Source of the DNA: Imperialibacter sp. EC-SDR9
GTDB taxonomy: Bacteria; Bacteroidota; Bacteroidia; Cytophagales; Cyclobacteriaceae
DNA: 64,000 nucleotides
Assembly: GCF_902498805.1 (NCBI RefSeq)
Contig: NZ_LR701578.1
Location: forward strand, 211,020-275,019
Direction of reading: 5' to 3'
The notes under the pieces were generated by a model. That model did not search any database. It was not told the DNA's origin and worked only from the letters and a program-made list of their open reading frames with translations. Of the stretch, positions 44,868-54,350 are shown one piece after another; within the stretch, counting starts at the first letter, position 1; the number at the start of each line of letters is the position of its first letter. Both the position numbers and the translations under genes were made by a program.

Positions 44868-46628
44868 TTGGAAAAGGAAACCGTAAGCGGAAATATCATT
44901 GACCTGAAAGTACTCAGGCGACTTTTTGTATTTGCAAAGCCCTACATAGGCAAGTTTTACTTTCTCGTGGTGCTCACCATTCTGCTGGCGTTTTTGTCAC
45001 CACTTCGCCCTTACCTCATTCAGATTACGATTGATAAGTACGTGGCCATTGGTGATTTCCAGGGGCTGGTGAACATGACCCTTATTTTGGTCGGGGTAAT
45101 CGTTGCCACTGCTATTGTGCAATACAGCCATACTTACTTGTCGGGTTGGCTGGGCCAGTTCATTATTCGAGACATCAGGATCAAGCTCTTCAAGCACCTC
45201 CAAACGCTGAAACTTAAGTTTTTTGACAAAACGCCTATTGGCCGCCTCGTGACCAGAAACGTGTCTGACGTAGAGACTCTGTCCGACGTATTCAGCGAAG
45301 GCCTGGCAGCTATTATTGGAGACCTGCTTCAGATCGTCGTCATCTTTGCCATGATGTTTGCGATTAGCTGGAAGCTGACGCTGGTAAGTCTTTCAACCCT
45401 GCCACTGCTGATCATCAGCACCTATGTGTTCAAGGAGAAAGTAAAGGTGGCCTTCAATGAGGTGCGTACAGCCGTTTCCAACCTGAACTCTTTTGTACAG
45501 GAGCATATCACAGGCATGAACATCGTGCAGATATTCAATAGCGAAGACAGGGAGTACGAAAAATTCAAGGAGATCAACAGGGAACATAAAAAGGCCAATA
45601 TCAGGTCGGTACTGTATTATTCGATTTATTTCCCGGTGGCTGAGGTTATTCAGGCGGCAGGTATCGGCCTTGTAGTTTGGTACGGTGCCAGAGGTGTTAT
45701 CGACGATCAAATCACCCTTGGCGTCCTGATCTCATTTATCATGTATATCCAGATGTTTTTCCGCCCCATCAGGATGATTGCTGATCGCTTCAATACATTA
45801 CAAATGGGTATCGTTAGCTCCAACAGGATTCTGGATTTGCTCGACAGCAAAGAGCACATCGCCAATAACGGTACTTTTGCGCCAACTACTTTAAAGGGCG
45901 AGGTGAAGTTTGAACACGTATCGTTTGCCTACATCGACGAAGAATACGTGCTGAAGGATATCAACCTTGAAGTGAATCCTGGAGAAACGCTGGCTTTGGT
46001 GGGTGCTACAGGAGCTGGTAAGTCTTCGGTGATTAACCTCCTGAGTAGATTTTATGAAATCAACAAGGGCAGCATCACCATTGATGGGGTGGACGTAAGA
46101 GAATATGACCTTGCGTCGCTCAGGCTCAATATCGGCGTAGTGCTTCAGGATGTTTTTCTGTTTTCAGATTCCATTCTTAATAACATCACACTTGGCAATC
46201 CGGCGATTCCAAAGTCAAAAGTGATTGAGGCAGCTGAGCTTGTTGGCGCAAGGGAGTTTATAGAGCGGCTGCCAGGCGGCTTCGACTATAATGTGATGGA
46301 ACGTGGAGCCACACTTTCGGTTGGGCAAAGGCAGCTCATCTCTTTTGTGCGGGCCATGGTGTATGATCCCAAAATCATTGTCCTCGATGAGGCCACTTCA
46401 TCGGTTGATACGGAGACTGAAGAACTGATTCAGGGAGCCATTGACAAACTAATGAAAGGCAGAACATCCATTGTGATTGCTCACCGTCTCTCGACAATTC
46501 AGCGAGCAAACAAAATAGTAGTGCTTGAGAAAGGCGAAATAAAGGAGGAAGGCACCCATGACGAGTTGTTAAGCATGGATGGTTACTATGCTCAGCTGCA
46601 TAAAATGCAATACAAGGAGGTTGTTTAG
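44868..46628 (+). CDS. ABC exporter, fused permease/ATPase (MsbA-like)
   Basis: A 586-residue half-transporter: six membrane helices (about 20-310) and an ATPase domain (about 345-580) with Walker A GATGAGKSS, signature LSVGQRQL, Walker B IIVLDEATS and the switch histidine in VIAHRLSTI. It probably works as a homodimer in the inner membrane, flipping lipids or exporting drugs. The start is TTG at 44868, since no ATG occurs before the first helix. The next gene follows after 36 bp and may be co-transcribed. Confidence 0.9.
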   Translation: MEKETVSGNIIDLKVLRRLFVFAKPYIGKFYFLVVLTILLAFLSPLRPYLIQITIDKYVAIGDFQGLVNMTLILVGVIVATAIVQYSHTYLSGWLGQFIIRDIRIKLFKHLQTLKLKFFDKTPIGRLVTRNVSDVETLSDVFSEGLAAIIGDLLQIVVIFAMMFAISWKLTLVSLSTLPLLIISTYVFKEKVKVAFNEVRTAVSNLNSFVQEHITGMNIVQIFNSEDREYEKFKEINREHKKANIRSVLYYSIYFPVAEVIQAAGIGLVVWYGARGVIDDQITLGVLISFIMYIQMFFRPIRMIADRFNTLQMGIVSSNRILDLLDSKEHIANNGTFAPTTLKGEVKFEHVSFAYIDEEYVLKDINLEVNPGETLALVGATGAGKSSVINLLSRFYEINKGSITIDGVDVREYDLASLRLNIGVVLQDVFLFSDSILNNITLGNPAIPKSKVIEAAELVGAREFIERLPGGFDYNVMERGATLSVGQRQLISFVRAMVYDPKIIVLDEATSSVDTETEELIQGAIDKLMKGRTSIVIAHRLSTIQRANKIVVLEKGEIKEEGTHDELLSMDGYYAQLHKMQYKEVV

Positions 46629-46664
46629 TATTGTTTGAAATCGGCCTTTTTTTGATTTCTTTTG

Positions 46665-47216
46665 ATGCCTCAACAGATCAGATCCATGACGATTGACCCA
46701 AGGTACAAGTACTACGCTGTTTCAGCTGTCTCTCTGGCAATTATTTCATTCAGCATTTACTTTCTTCTGGGAGGCGCCAAAGAATACGAAGTTCAGGAGT
46801 CTGGTGCGGTAAGTTACGACATAGTGGGCACACCTTTCAAAGGTCGCTATGTGGCTGATTCGGCAAGGATGGTTTTTGAGGACATCCGGTCAAAAATTAT
46901 CAACGAAGACTGGAAGGGGGATTTGGTGGAGCTTACTTATCCACCGGAAGATGGCGATGAAATCAATCAGTTTTTTGGTGTTTTGCTGACAGGCAGGGTA
47001 ACCCAAATTGAAGGCAACTATCAATTGAAAAAGCTGAGAGCCCCCGGAAGCCTTACGGTGAACCTTTCCATGCACTGGTTGGTGCGGCCCAGTCGGGAAA
47101 AAATACAAACCATGATTTTTGACTACGCCCAGGAAAAGGGAATGGCGCTGGAGGATTTCTTTATGCAGCGGTACCTGCCTGACAATTCAGTAACGATTGA
47201 GGCGTTTGTCAAGTAA
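46665..47216 (+). CDS. hypothetical single-pass membrane protein
   Basis: This 183-residue protein has one N-terminal helix (about 17-36, YAVSAVSLAIISFSIYFLLGG) and a soluble domain with RYVADSARMVFEDIRSKII, LELTYPPEDGD-like acidic loops and DFFMQRYLPDNSVTIEAFVK. I do not recognise it. The ATG at 46665 is used; a TTG directly before it is possible. It lies downstream of the ABC exporter and has its own terminator. Confidence 0.6.
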   Translation: MPQQIRSMTIDPRYKYYAVSAVSLAIISFSIYFLLGGAKEYEVQESGAVSYDIVGTPFKGRYVADSARMVFEDIRSKIINEDWKGDLVELTYPPEDGDEINQFFGVLLTGRVTQIEGNYQLKKLRAPGSLTVNLSMHWLVRPSREKIQTMIFDYAQEKGMALEDFFMQRYLPDNSVTIEAFVK

Positions 47217-47221
47217 AAAAA

Positions 47222-47252
47222 GACCTGTCGGCATTCACCAACAGGTCCCTTT
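47222..47252. terminator. bidirectional terminator before metK end
   Basis: GACCTGT (47222-47228) pairs with ACAGGTC (47241-47247), flanked by poly-A on the left and CCTTTT on the right. It separates the hypothetical membrane-protein gene from convergent metK. Confidence 0.75.
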
Positions 47253-47273
47253 TAATATCAATTATTGCATGGC

Positions 47274-48524
47274 TTATAAGCCAAACTCTTTCTTTACCTT
47301 ATCAACGTAGTCAAGTTTTTCCCAGGTGAAAAGCTCAACTTCCATTTCTTTTGTTTCGCCAGGTCTGTTAAACTTCTTCTTAACTACTTCATTTTTTCTA
47401 CCCATGTGGCCGTAAGCTGCTGCTTCCTGGTACATAGGCTGGCGAAGCTTCAATCGCTGTTCGATGATGCCGGGACGCATGTCAAAAATTGCCGATACTT
47501 TCTGAGCAATTTCGCCATCTGACAACTTCACTTTTGCGGAGCCATAAGTATCAACAAAAATACCCATGGGCTCTACCACACCGATAGCGTAGGAAACCTG
47601 CACAAGAATTTGATCAGCCACACCAGCGGCTACAAGGTTCTTGGCAATATGGCGTGTGGCGTAAGCTGCCGAACGGTCAACTTTGCTCGGGTCTTTACCG
47701 GAAAATGCACCACCACCGTGAGCGCCTTTGCCGCCGTAAGTATCAACAATGATTTTTCTTCCGGTCAGGCCAGTGTCACCATGAGGTCCACCAATAACAA
47801 ATTTGCCAGTTGGGTTTACGTGGTATTTTATCTTATCGTTGAACAACTTTTGAATATGAGCCGGTAGCTGCGCTTTCACCCTTGGAATCAAAACGTTGAT
47901 GACGTCCTGCTTAATTTTTGCAAGCATCTTTGATTCTTCATCAAAATCGTCGTGCTGCGTCGAAACAACAATGGAGTCAATCCTGATAGGTGTATGGTCA
48001 TCAGAGTACTCGATTGTCACCTGCGACTTGGCGTCAGGCCTCAGGTACTTGATGGCGCCATTTTCTCTTCTCATTACCGCCAGTTCTCTCAGCAGTCTGT
48101 GAGAAAGGTCAAGCGCCAATGGCATATAGCTTGAGGTTTCGTTACTGGCAAAGCCAAACATCATTCCCTGGTCGCCGGCACCTTGCTCCTCTGGTTTGCC
48201 ACGATCAACGCCTCTGTTAATATCAGGCGATTGCTCATGCACTGCAGAAAGCACCCCGCACGAATTGCCCTCGAACTGATACTCGGATTTGGTATAACCA
48301 ATGCGGTTGATTACCTCACGGGCAATTGACTGCACATCAATATAAGTGTCTGACTTTACTTCACCAGCTAACACTACCTGACCAGTGGTTACAAGTGTTT
48401 CGCAAGCAACTTTCGAATTAGGGTCGAAAGCAAGAAAATGATCGACCAGCGCATCTGAAATTTGATCAGCTACTTTATCAGGGTGCCCTTCCGACACAGA
48501 TTCCGACGTGAATAGATATGGCAT
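47274..48524 (-). CDS. metK: S-adenosylmethionine synthetase
   Basis: MetK makes S-adenosylmethionine from methionine and ATP. The 416-residue sequence has [27 protein letters not shown], and [20 protein letters not shown], the signatures of the family. The promoter-like TAAATTTG lies 34 nt upstream of the ATG. No SAM riboswitch is seen in the 79-bp gap upstream. The gene is followed by a bidirectional terminator. Confidence 0.97.
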   Translation of the reverse strand: MPYLFTSESVSEGHPDKVADQISDALVDHFLAFDPNSKVACETLVTTGQVVLAGEVKSDTYIDVQSIAREVINRIGYTKSEYQFEGNSCGVLSAVHEQSPDINRGVDRGKPEEQGAGDQGMMFGFASNETSSYMPLALDLSHRLLRELAVMRRENGAIKYLRPDAKSQVTIEYSDDHTPIRIDSIVVSTQHDDFDEESKMLAKIKQDVINVLIPRVKAQLPAHIQKLFNDKIKYHVNPTGKFVIGGPHGDTGLTGRKIIVDTYGGKGAHGGGAFSGKDPSKVDRSAAYATRHIAKNLVAAGVADQILVQVSYAIGVVEPMGIFVDTYGSAKVKLSDGEIAQKVSAIFDMRPGIIEQRLKLRQPMYQEAAAYGHMGRKNEVVKKKFNRPGETKEMEVELFTWEKLDYVDKVKKEFGL

Positions 48525-48557
48525 TTGTTTTTCTTTGTTGTCTGATTTTTAAGCGTG

Positions 48558-48587
48558 CAAATTTAGTGGAGCTTTCCTTATTTAAAA
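48558..48587 (-). promoter_or_regulatory. putative promoter of metK
   Basis: On the minus strand TAAATTTG (48565-48558) is an exact -7 match; a TTTT (48587-48584) stands 18 nt upstream in place of TTTG. Confidence 0.5.
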
Positions 48588-48603
48588 ACCTGAGACCCAG
48601 GTA

Positions 48604-49311
48604 TTATTTTCCTAGCAGGAAAACAGTTGGTATTTTGTGCAAATTTGGGTGTTTAACCCTCCAGTCAGAAATTTTCTTGGTTTGGATAAACTCTGTCTCT
48701 CCTGTTATATCGCTTGCAATGCATAAAAGCGAATTATTCTGACAGGTATTGATCATTACCTCCACTAACTGGTTGTTTCTGTAGGGCGTTTCCATAAAAA
48801 TTTGTGTTGTACCCTGCTGCACAACCTCTTTCTCCATTTGCCTTATCTTGTCCTGCGCGGCTTTCTTATCGATCGGCAAATATCCGTGGAAGGTAAATGA
48901 CTGACCAGAAAATCCGGAACCCATTAACGCCAAAAAGATAGACGAAGGACCAACCAGTGGGATTACTTCAACTCCTTTTTTGTGGGCAAGGGCGACTATT
49001 TTAGCACCTGGATCGGCTATTCCGGGGCAGCCAGCTTCGGATATAACTCCAGCGCTTTCGCCCGAAATGACTATATCCATGAGCTTTGAAACTTCTGCAT
49101 CCTTAGTGTCTTTGTTGAGCTCAGCAAAATGCAGCGATTCGATAGGCCTGCCTAAATTCAAGGAGCTGATAAACCTTCTGGAGGTTCTGATGTTCTCAGC
49201 GAAGAACCAGTTGAGGGAGGAAATTATTTCTTTAACCTGACCATTTATTATCAGATCAACCCTGTTGTCGGAAAGTGGACTTGGTACGAGGTACAATTTT
49301 CCAGCGCTCAT
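48604..49311 (-). CDS. RsmI-like tetrapyrrole-methylase-fold SAM methyltransferase
   Basis: The 235-residue protein has the fold of RsmI, which 2'-O-methylates C1402 of 16S rRNA: LYLVPSPLSD at the start, VISEAGCPGIADPGAKIVALAHKKG, VIPLVGPSSIFLALMGSGFSGQ and FHGYLP. It is about 50 residues shorter than typical RsmI and lacks the C-terminal extension. A second, full-length RsmI may exist elsewhere in the genome, so its exact target is unsure. It lies 8 bp downstream of the esterase gene. Confidence 0.85.
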   Translation of the reverse strand: MSAGKLYLVPSPLSDNRVDLIINGQVKEIISSLNWFFAENIRTSRRFISSLNLGRPIESLHFAELNKDTKDAEVSKLMDIVISGESAGVISEAGCPGIADPGAKIVALAHKKGVEVIPLVGPSSIFLALMGSGFSGQSFTFHGYLPIDKKAAQDKIRQMEKEVVQQGTTQIFMETPYRNNQLVEVMINTCQNNSLLCIASDITGETEFIQTKKISDWRVKHPNLHKIPTVFLLGK

Positions 49312-49319
49312 GTACTCTG

Positions 49320-50084
49320 CTACGATAGAAAGGCCATCAATGTCTTAAGAAAGGCTTCAGGCTGCTCGGCATGCACCCAGTGGCCGGCATTTTTTATAGT
49401 GACAACCTGGCTGTCAGGAAAAAGCTTCTTAATAATAGGAAGGTCAATGTCCCGAATGTAATTAGAGTTCTCGCCGTCAATGAAAAGGGTGGGAACTGTA
49501 TTTGGCTCTCCGTCTATTTCCCCCACAATCAGCCCGATATTATTATCGATGGCAGCCACGTTTATTTTCCATTCGAATCCGTCACCGGCTCGGCTAAGGC
49601 TTTTAAGCAGAAACTGCCTTTCGCCCACATTCGGAACGTATTTGGCCAGCTGATCATCCGCTTCCTTTCTCGATTCCAAAGAACCGAGGTCAATAGACTT
49701 TAGCCCCTCCAGTATTTGATCATGGTGGACTTTGTAACCACGAGGTGAAATGTCTACAATAATCAGCTTCTCAAGTTTGCCCGGATGGCTCAACGCATAG
49801 TTCATAGCCACCTTACCACCCATTGAATGCCCAAGAATGATCGGCTGAGCAATATTATTTTCTTTTATAAAGTTACCCAGGTCTTCCGCCATCACATCAA
49901 AATTGTGCTCAGGGTCATGGAACGACTGCCCATGGTTTCTCTGATCGACCAGATAAACCTCAAAATGTTCCGACAATGACTTGCCAATGGTCAACCAGTT
50001 GTCCGAGGCTCCAAAAAGCCCGTGCAAAATAATAAGTGCTTTTCCCTGGCCGAGTTTTCTAAAGAATAGCTTTTTGTCACTCAT
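49320..50084 (-). CDS. alpha/beta-fold esterase (YbfF-like)
   Basis: A 254-residue alpha/beta hydrolase with the oxyanion segment ILHGLFGASDNW, the nucleophile elbow GHSMGGK, the DQRNHGQSFHD segment and DISPRGY of the YbfF esterase group, and the late Asp and His in DGENSNYI and GHWVHAEQP. It is probably a cytoplasmic acyl-ester hydrolase of unknown natural substrate. It follows pdxJ by 4 bp and precedes the RsmI-like gene. Confidence 0.9.
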   Translation of the reverse strand: MSDKKLFFRKLGQGKALIILHGLFGASDNWLTIGKSLSEHFEVYLVDQRNHGQSFHDPEHNFDVMAEDLGNFIKENNIAQPIILGHSMGGKVAMNYALSHPGKLEKLIIVDISPRGYKVHHDQILEGLKSIDLGSLESRKEADDQLAKYVPNVGERQFLLKSLSRAGDGFEWKINVAAIDNNIGLIVGEIDGEPNTVPTLFIDGENSNYIRDIDLPIIKKLFPDSQVVTIKNAGHWVHAEQPEAFLKTLMAFLS

Positions 50085-50088
50085 AGTT

Positions 50089-50802
50089 TTAAGTTAACTG
50101 GCGCAGATACATTTGGATAGTATTTTCCAGCCCATAGTACAAGGCATCGCAGATCAGGGCATGCCCAATGGACACTTCGTCAATTGCCGGAATTTGCTGC
50201 ACCAAATAAGCCAGGTTGTGTAAGTCAAGGTCGTGGCCAGCATTAATGCCAAGCCCGGCAGACTTTGCCAGTTGTGATGTTTCGATATATGAAGCGATAG
50301 CCCTTTCCCGGTTGCTATGATAATGCGTGGCATATGGCTCGGTGTAGAGCTCTATTCTGTCTGCTCCACTTTTGGCTGCAGCCTCCACCAATTTTACGTC
50401 CGGATTGAGGAAAATGGAGACCCTTACGCCAGCAGTGTGGAGTTCTGCTGAGACTTCAGCGAGGAAAACCTGGTGTTTCAAGGTATCCCAACCTGTGTTT
50501 GATGTGATCGCTTCCGGCGGATCTGGAACCAAAGTGGCTTGCGCAGGCTTTACCGTTTTTACCAGATCGATAAACCGTCTGTCGGGATACCCTTCAATAT
50601 TAAATTCAGTGGTCACTACCTTCGAAAGCTCCAGTACGTCGCTATGGCGAATATGCCTTTCATCGGGCCGTGGGTGTACAGTGATTCCCTGTGCGCCGAA
50701 GACCTCGCAGTCTTTTGCAACCTTTACCACGTCCGGATTATTTGCTCCTCTGGCATTTCTGAGCGTGGCTACTTTATTTATGTTAACACTGAGCCTGGTC
50801 AT
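50089..50802 (-). CDS. pdxJ: pyridoxine 5'-phosphate synthase
   Basis: PdxJ joins 1-deoxyxylulose-5-phosphate and aminoacetone phosphate to form the vitamin B6 ring. The 237-residue TIM barrel has [37 protein letters not shown], and the C-terminal [13 protein letters not shown] and [16 protein letters not shown]. It is the first of three closely spaced minus-strand genes and is divergent from the YqeY-type gene. Confidence 0.96.
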   Translation of the reverse strand: MTRLSVNINKVATLRNARGANNPDVVKVAKDCEVFGAQGITVHPRPDERHIRHSDVLELSKVVTTEFNIEGYPDRRFIDLVKTVKPAQATLVPDPPEAITSNTGWDTLKHQVFLAEVSAELHTAGVRVSIFLNPDVKLVEAAAKSGADRIELYTEPYATHYHSNRERAIASYIETSQLAKSAGLGINAGHDLDLHNLAYLVQQIPAIDEVSIGHALICDALYYGLENTIQMYLRQLT

Positions 50803-50819
50803 TCTTATACTGATTTGTA

Positions 50820-50827
50820 TAACTTTG
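50820..50827 (+). promoter_or_regulatory. putative -7 element of the YqeY/CvpA operon
   Basis: TAACTTTG matches TAnnTTTG and lies 39 nt before the YqeY-type ATG. No clear -33 TTTG at the right distance. Confidence 0.4.
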
Positions 50828-50865
50828 CTGCAAATTAACCAATAACGATTTTAAAAAATTCAGAT

Positions 50866-51318
50866 ATGAGCCTTAAAACCCAAATCGACGGAGATATAAA
50901 GCAAGCCATGCTAAGCAAAAACTCAGAAAGGCTGAGGGCGCTGAGAGCTATCAAGTCGCTGATTTTGCTGGCGGAGTCTGAAAAGGGTGCCAAAGCAGAG
51001 CTTGATCAGGCAGCAGAAATGGCTATTTTGACTAAGGCTGCTAAGCAGAGAAAAGACTCACTGGCCATTTTTGAAGAACAAAACCGACCCGATTTGGCGG
51101 AAAAGGAGCAGGCGGAGCTGGATGTTATCAATGAATTTTTGCCAAAGCAGCTTTCAGAAGAGGAAGTGAAGTCGGAGGTTGCAAAAATAATTGCTCAAGT
51201 AGGTGCCTCCAGCCCTCAGGACATGGGCAAGGTGATGGGTGCAGCAACGAAAGCATTGGCCGGAAAAGCCGACGGTAAAATGATCTCAACGCTGGTTAAA
51301 GAGCTATTAAGCAAGTAA
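50866..51318 (+). CDS. GatB/YqeY domain protein
   Basis: A 150-residue helical protein of the YqeY family: LKTQIDGDIKQAMLSKNSERLRALRAIKSLI at the start, DLAEKEQAELDVINEFLPKQLSEEE in the middle and MGKVMGAATKALAGKADGKMIS at the end. The family resembles the tRNA-binding tail of GatB and is thought to act on tRNA, though its activity is unproven. The CvpA-type gene follows after 5 bp. Confidence 0.92.
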   Translation: MSLKTQIDGDIKQAMLSKNSERLRALRAIKSLILLAESEKGAKAELDQAAEMAILTKAAKQRKDSLAIFEEQNRPDLAEKEQAELDVINEFLPKQLSEEEVKSEVAKIIAQVGASSPQDMGKVMGAATKALAGKADGKMISTLVKELLSK

Positions 51319-51323
51319 GTCCG

Positions 51324-51896
51324 TTGAGAGTCATTGACATAGTCATTCTTATTATCCTTGTTCTTGGAGCGTTTCGGGGTTTCCAAAAAGGACTTCTGTT
51401 GGAAATTGTCGGCCTGTTTGCCTTCATTTTGGGAATTATTGGCGGGTTTCAATTCACCCCACTTGTGGCAAGTTTCCTCGACGGATACTTTACTAAAGTG
51501 CCGGGGCTTGTTCCTGTCATCTCTTTTATTATCGTTTTTGTCGTTATAGTGCTCGTCGTTAACCTAATTGGCCTGGCTCTCAAAAAAACGATTGACTTAA
51601 CTTTACTCGGGAGCTTCGACGACCTGGCAGGGTCTCTGGCTGGGGTTTTGAAATGGGCTTTAGCCTTAAGCTTCCTGCTTTGGCTGCTGACCTTTTTTGG
51701 GTTTCAACTAGCTGATGAATACGTCGAAGGAGCCAAAATTTATCCTTTTGTGGTGAGCCTCGCCCCCTGGATGATCGACACTATTTCTGTAGTGTTGCCG
51801 TTTGTCAAGGAGTTTTTCGAAAAGCTGACCCCGGAACAACAGCCTGCAGAGAGGCAAGCCTATATTGTGGCATTAACTCAGCTAAGAATTGTTTAG
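51324..51896 (+). CDS. CvpA family membrane protein
   Basis: A 190-residue protein with four helices (about 2-20, 24-45, 62-85, 98-125) and the CvpA pattern RVIDIVILIILVLGAFRGFQKGLLLEIVGLFAF. CvpA proteins are inner-membrane proteins tied to colicin V production and biofilm or envelope stress in other bacteria. The start is TTG at 51324. It follows the YqeY gene by 5 bp. Confidence 0.88.
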   Translation: MRVIDIVILIILVLGAFRGFQKGLLLEIVGLFAFILGIIGGFQFTPLVASFLDGYFTKVPGLVPVISFIIVFVVIVLVVNLIGLALKKTIDLTLLGSFDDLAGSLAGVLKWALALSFLLWLLTFFGFQLADEYVEGAKIYPFVVSLAPWMIDTISVVLPFVKEFFEKLTPEQQPAERQAYIVALTQLRIV

Positions 51897-51971
51897 GCTT
51901 GAGCAACACATCAACAAAAAACTTTATCTCAGAACGGATTTTATCTATATTGGGTTAATTCAGTGATCAGA

Positions 51972-52733
51972 ATGAACATAGAACTAAAAACACAGAATAA
52001 CTATCCGTATATCGACGAGGGCAAGGGCGAAACGCTTTTGCTTCTTCACGGCCTTTTTGGTGCCCTTAGTAACTGGGATAGCGTAGTTCGCCGGTTTTCC
52101 AAGACGCACAGAGTCGTCATTCCCATGCTTCCGATTTACGAAATGCCAATTAGAGAAGCTGGGCTCGATGGATTAGTCGAATACCTTGAGGGTTTCGTCG
52201 AAATGATGGGACTCAAAGATTTTACCCTGATGGGCAATTCACTTGGAGGCCATATAGCGCTGATATATACCCTTGCAAATAAAAGCAAGGTGAGGAAAAT
52301 GATACTTACTGGTAGCTCCGGGCTTTTTGAAAATTCAATGGGCGGCTCGTTTCCGAAGAGGGGAAGCTATGAGTACATTAAGGAAAGGGTTGAGTACACT
52401 TTTTACGATCCAAAAACAGCCACGCCGGATTATATCGAGGAGGTTTTTGAGACAACTAAAAGCATCCCCAAATGTATGCGCATAGTGGCCATTGCAAAAT
52501 CTGCTCAGCGCCACAATATGGCCAAAGAAGTACAATCAATTAAAATACCTACCCTTCTGGTGTGGGGGCTTAACGATACTATTACGCCTCCAGAGGTGGC
52601 GCATGAATTCAACAGACTGATACCCAATTCAACACTTAGGTTCATCGACAAGTGTTGCCACGCCCCAATGATGGAACACCCTGATAAGTTTAACGATATA
52701 TTAAGTGAGTTTCTACTAAATGAAGCTGCATGA
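51972..52733 (+). CDS. alpha/beta-fold hydrolase
   Basis: A 253-residue hydrolase with LLLLHGLFGALSNWD, the nucleophile elbow GNSLGGH, an Asp in VWGLNDTITPPEV and the His in KCCHAPMMEHPDKF. The helical cap lies at about residues 125-185. It is distinct from the esterase at 49320. The ATG at 51972 is used; a GTG lies three codons before. Its stop overlaps the CBS gene start (ATGA). The substrate is unknown. Confidence 0.87.
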   Translation: MNIELKTQNNYPYIDEGKGETLLLLHGLFGALSNWDSVVRRFSKTHRVVIPMLPIYEMPIREAGLDGLVEYLEGFVEMMGLKDFTLMGNSLGGHIALIYTLANKSKVRKMILTGSSGLFENSMGGSFPKRGSYEYIKERVEYTFYDPKTATPDYIEEVFETTKSIPKCMRIVAIAKSAQRHNMAKEVQSIKIPTLLVWGLNDTITPPEVAHEFNRLIPNSTLRFIDKCCHAPMMEHPDKFNDILSEFLLNEAA

Positions 52734-53395
52734 TAGCGAGTGATCTTATCAATTACATGATTCCCCCACTCAAGCTGAGTGACGAAATTCAGAAAGCAAT
52801 TCTGTGGATGGAAGAGCTCCACTCGACGGAACTTCCTGTTGTTGAGAAGGGAGAATTTCTGGGATTCATCAACGAGGACACGATCCTTGAATTGAATGCG
52901 GCCCTGCCAAGAGTAGCAGACTACGATTTACAGGGCGTTAAATGTAAAGTAGATCAATCGCAGCATTATTATGACGTGATAAAGGCCTGCGACAACAATG
53001 GATTGTCGCTTGTGGCAGTAACGGACAACGTTGGTACTTACCTTGGTGTAATTACACTGGAGGACGTTATTCAGGCATTTGCCATGACATCTTCGATAAA
53101 AAGTCATGGGGGCATTCTTGTGCTTTCAATGAAACAGATAGATTATTCCCTGGCAGAAATTAGTCGGCTCATAGAATCAGACAATGGCAAGATTCTCAGC
53201 TCATATCTAACTGACGATCCAAATGATTCTTCAAAAGTGAGCCTTACGATCAAGATCAACCTCGAAGACCTTAGCCGGGTACAAGCAACTTTGGAAAGGT
53301 TTGGATATCAAATAGTGGCTAAATTCAATAATGCTCCAGAAGCTGTTGACGAACAGGAAAGAATGGACATTTTAATGAAATACCTGGGCATTTAA
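52730..53395 (+). CDS. CBS-domain protein
   Basis: The 221-residue protein has two CBS motifs (about 1-120: LHSTELPVVEKGEFLGFI and LSLVAVTDNVGTYLGVITLEDVIQAF), then a C-terminal ACT-like part (about 130-215: GILVLSMKQIDYSLAEISRLIESDNGKIL). CBS pairs bind adenine nucleotides. It sits directly upstream of nadK, a pairing common in Bacteroidota, and may sense energy state for that step; this is inferred. Confidence 0.88.
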   Translation: MIASDLINYMIPPLKLSDEIQKAILWMEELHSTELPVVEKGEFLGFINEDTILELNAALPRVADYDLQGVKCKVDQSQHYYDVIKACDNNGLSLVAVTDNVGTYLGVITLEDVIQAFAMTSSIKSHGGILVLSMKQIDYSLAEISRLIESDNGKILSSYLTDDPNDSSKVSLTIKINLEDLSRVQATLERFGYQIVAKFNNAPEAVDEQERMDILMKYLGI

Positions 53396-53420
53396 AGCCA
53401 GCACAATTAGTTAATCCGAT

Positions 53421-54296
53421 ATGAGAATAGCCCTCCATGGTCATAAATTCAACAGCGACACCATTCCATTTATTCAGGAGGTTATCTTATTTCTTCAGAA
53501 GAAAAATGTTGAGGTAATAGTTTCGCAAATCTTTCGAAAGCATGCTACCAAAGCGGGGTTTGACTTGCCAGGTGGCCCGGACCTCAGCAAAGCAAATCCC
53601 GTTGAGTCATTGGATGCTATTATCAGCTTAGGTGGCGACGGGACATTGCTTGAAACTGTCACCTATGTAAAGCATGCAGAAACACCAATTTTGGGAATTA
53701 ACACCGGCAGATTAGGGTTTCTGGCAAATATCTCAAAGCTGGATATTCAGAATGCTTTGACATCTTTTTTTGAGCAACGCTTTACCTACGACTACAGAAC
53801 ACTTCTGAGACTAGAAACGAACAAGGAAGTATTTGGCGATACAAGTTTTGCTCTGAACGAATTCACAATTACAAAGAAGGATACCTCTTCAATGATCACC
53901 GTTAAGTGCTATATTAATGGAGAGTACCTTAATTCGTATTGGGCTGACGGACTGATGGTTTCGACGCCAACAGGATCCACTGGCTATTCACTTAGTTGTG
54001 GCGGGCCTGTTATTCTGCCTCATTCAAACAATTTTGTGATAACCCCGGTTAGTCCCCATAACTTGAACGTACGCCCTTTGATTGTCCCTGACGAAAGTGT
54101 CATTTCGTTCGTTATAGAAAGCAGGGGGAGAAACTTCCTGGCCTCATTGGATTCACGGTCACATACGGTTGATTCTTCGGTAGAAATGTCGGTTAGGAAG
54201 GAGGATTTCAGAGCCAAATTGATCCAGCTCAACGGCTACTCGTTTTTGGATACACTTAGGAATAAACTAAATTGGGGCTTTGATCTTAGAAATTAA
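53421..54296 (+). CDS. nadK: NAD kinase
   Basis: NadK phosphorylates NAD to NADP. The 291-residue protein shows the GGDGT motif (ISLGGDGTLLE), NTGRLGFLAN, NEFTI and DGLMVSTPTGSTGYSLSCGGP. The length is normal. It stands 25 bp after the CBS gene and 54 bp before the outer-membrane protein genes. Confidence 0.96.
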   Translation: MRIALHGHKFNSDTIPFIQEVILFLQKKNVEVIVSQIFRKHATKAGFDLPGGPDLSKANPVESLDAIISLGGDGTLLETVTYVKHAETPILGINTGRLGFLANISKLDIQNALTSFFEQRFTYDYRTLLRLETNKEVFGDTSFALNEFTITKKDTSSMITVKCYINGEYLNSYWADGLMVSTPTGSTGYSLSCGGPVILPHSNNFVITPVSPHNLNVRPLIVPDESVISFVIESRGRNFLASLDSRSHTVDSSVEMSVRKEDFRAKLIQLNGYSFLDTLRNKLNWGFDLRN

Positions 54297-54350
54297 TTTT
54301 AATCCAGCTTTTCTTTTTTCACTACTTTTACAAAAAAATAGAACTCTTCA

